DNA of 64,000 nt from positions 1-64,000 of the forward strand of contig NZ_CP009830.1 in assembly GCF_000959525.1 (NCBI RefSeq), in the 5' to 3' direction. The stretch comes from Burkholderia multivorans ATCC BAA-247. GTDB lineage: Bacteria > Pseudomonadota > Gammaproteobacteria > Burkholderiales > Burkholderiaceae. The number at the start of each line of letters is the position of its first letter. Position 1 is the stretch's first letter. Under the pieces are notes generated by a model. That model was given only the letters and a program-made list of their open reading frames with translations. It was not told where the DNA came from and searched no databases. The position numbers and the translations under genes are program-made. Positions 63,662 to 64,000 of this stretch are shown in pieces.

Positions 63662-63858
63662 GCACGCCTCCTCGCTAACGGGTTCGTCGGGAACAGCGAT
63701 GCGAGCGCGCTGCGGCACGTCGCGCGCAATCGTCGAACCCAGTATTCGAAGCCAAAATGCGCGGCGATAGTGCCAGACGCGGGGAATCGTTTGGGCCAGC
63801 GGGCGCGCAGGCCAACGTGAACGCGAGCGCGACGCGCGCCGCACCGCGCCGCACCGCG

Positions 63859-64000
63859 TCACGCGCGCGGACCGAGGCGTTCGGCGAGAAATCCGATGAA
63901 CGTACGCAGCGTGACGAAGCCTTCGCGATGCTGGGGAAACACCGCGTTCAGCGTGATTGGCGCCGGCGCGTACGCGTCGAGCACCGGCACGAGCGCGCCG
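63859..64000 (-). CDS. LysR-type regulator, C-terminal end only
   Basis: The last 46 codons run off the window edge: DAYAPAPITLNAVFPQHREG and FVTLRTFIGFLAERLGPRA, a typical LysR effector-domain C-terminus. Transcribed toward the symporter genes on the same strand with a 197-nt gap, so it might regulate them or a gene outside the window. Confidence 0.75.
   Translation of the reverse strand, partial: GALVPVLDAYAPAPITLNAVFPQHREGFVTLRTFIGFLAERLGPRA

Noticed and set aside
1-64000. Search for CRISPR arrays, tRNA/rRNA genes, transposases, integrases, attachment sites and riboswitches
   Set aside because: No regularly spaced repeats, tRNA-like cloverleaf, transposase or integrase motif, or recognisable riboswitch core was seen on either strand by reading; a covariance-model scan was not possible.

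Overview
The window is GC-rich, densely coded bacterial DNA with no rRNA, tRNA, insertion sequence, prophage or CRISPR that I could see. The gene families (short H-NS-like protein with a GRGPKP hook, OmpC-type porins starting QSSVTLYG, many LysR/IclR/AraC regulators, MFS and ABC uptake systems, tannase, AmpC) point to Burkholderia or a close relative. The accessory, catabolic content suggests a secondary replicon, but that is inference.

Layout. 1-2.4 kb: end of a two-flavoprotein amine oxidase operon with a RidA imine deaminase. 2.5-6.1 kb: AmpC beta-lactamase, a FlxA-like coiled-coil protein, a tiny membrane protein and a secreted beta-propeller. 6.2-13.5 kb: minus-strand operon of APC permease, class III aminotransferase, aldehyde dehydrogenase and M81/MlrC-type hydrolase, with a divergent AraC regulator. 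13.6-21.3 kb: an aromatic catabolic operon (FAD monooxygenase, extradiol-type dioxygenase, FAH hydrolase, acyl-CoA synthetase, OmpW) divergent from a TetR gene; a 28-bp palindrome lies between the overlapping promoters.

21.4-32.7 kb: a carnitine degradation region. CntA (Rieske oxygenase with the bridging Glu), an aldehyde dehydrogenase and CntB would convert L-carnitine to trimethylamine plus malate. A D-malate/tartrate dehydrogenase nearby fits, because oxidation of L-carnitine should keep the R configuration and give D-malate. An NCS1-type permease is transcribed divergently from cntA; four copies of a TAACCGTTAGTT-like element, two facing each way, sit between them.

32.8-40.6 kb: D-aminoacylase, MFS and amidase operon, then IclR, MFS and porin. 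40.7-51.1 kb: a tannin/gallate module on the minus strand: gallate dioxygenase, aromatic acid transporter, LigJ hydratase, LigK aldolase, a signal-less periplasmic-binding-type protein, tannase and porin, with a divergent LysR regulator that carries two winged helix-turn-helix domains. Tannase would release gallate from esters, the transporter would import it, and the enzymes would take it to pyruvate and oxaloacetate; no recognisable 4-oxalomesaconate tautomerase is present.

51.1-54.7 kb: another aromatic acid MFS transporter, an H-NS family protein, an RmlD-like reductase and DoxX. 55.2-63.7 kb: a minus-strand cluster of DUF3311 protein, sodium:solute symporter, YtcJ-type amidohydrolase, COG0523 GTPase, TauD-type dioxygenase and a sulfonate-type ABC importer. 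The window closes with the C-terminus of a LysR-type regulator.
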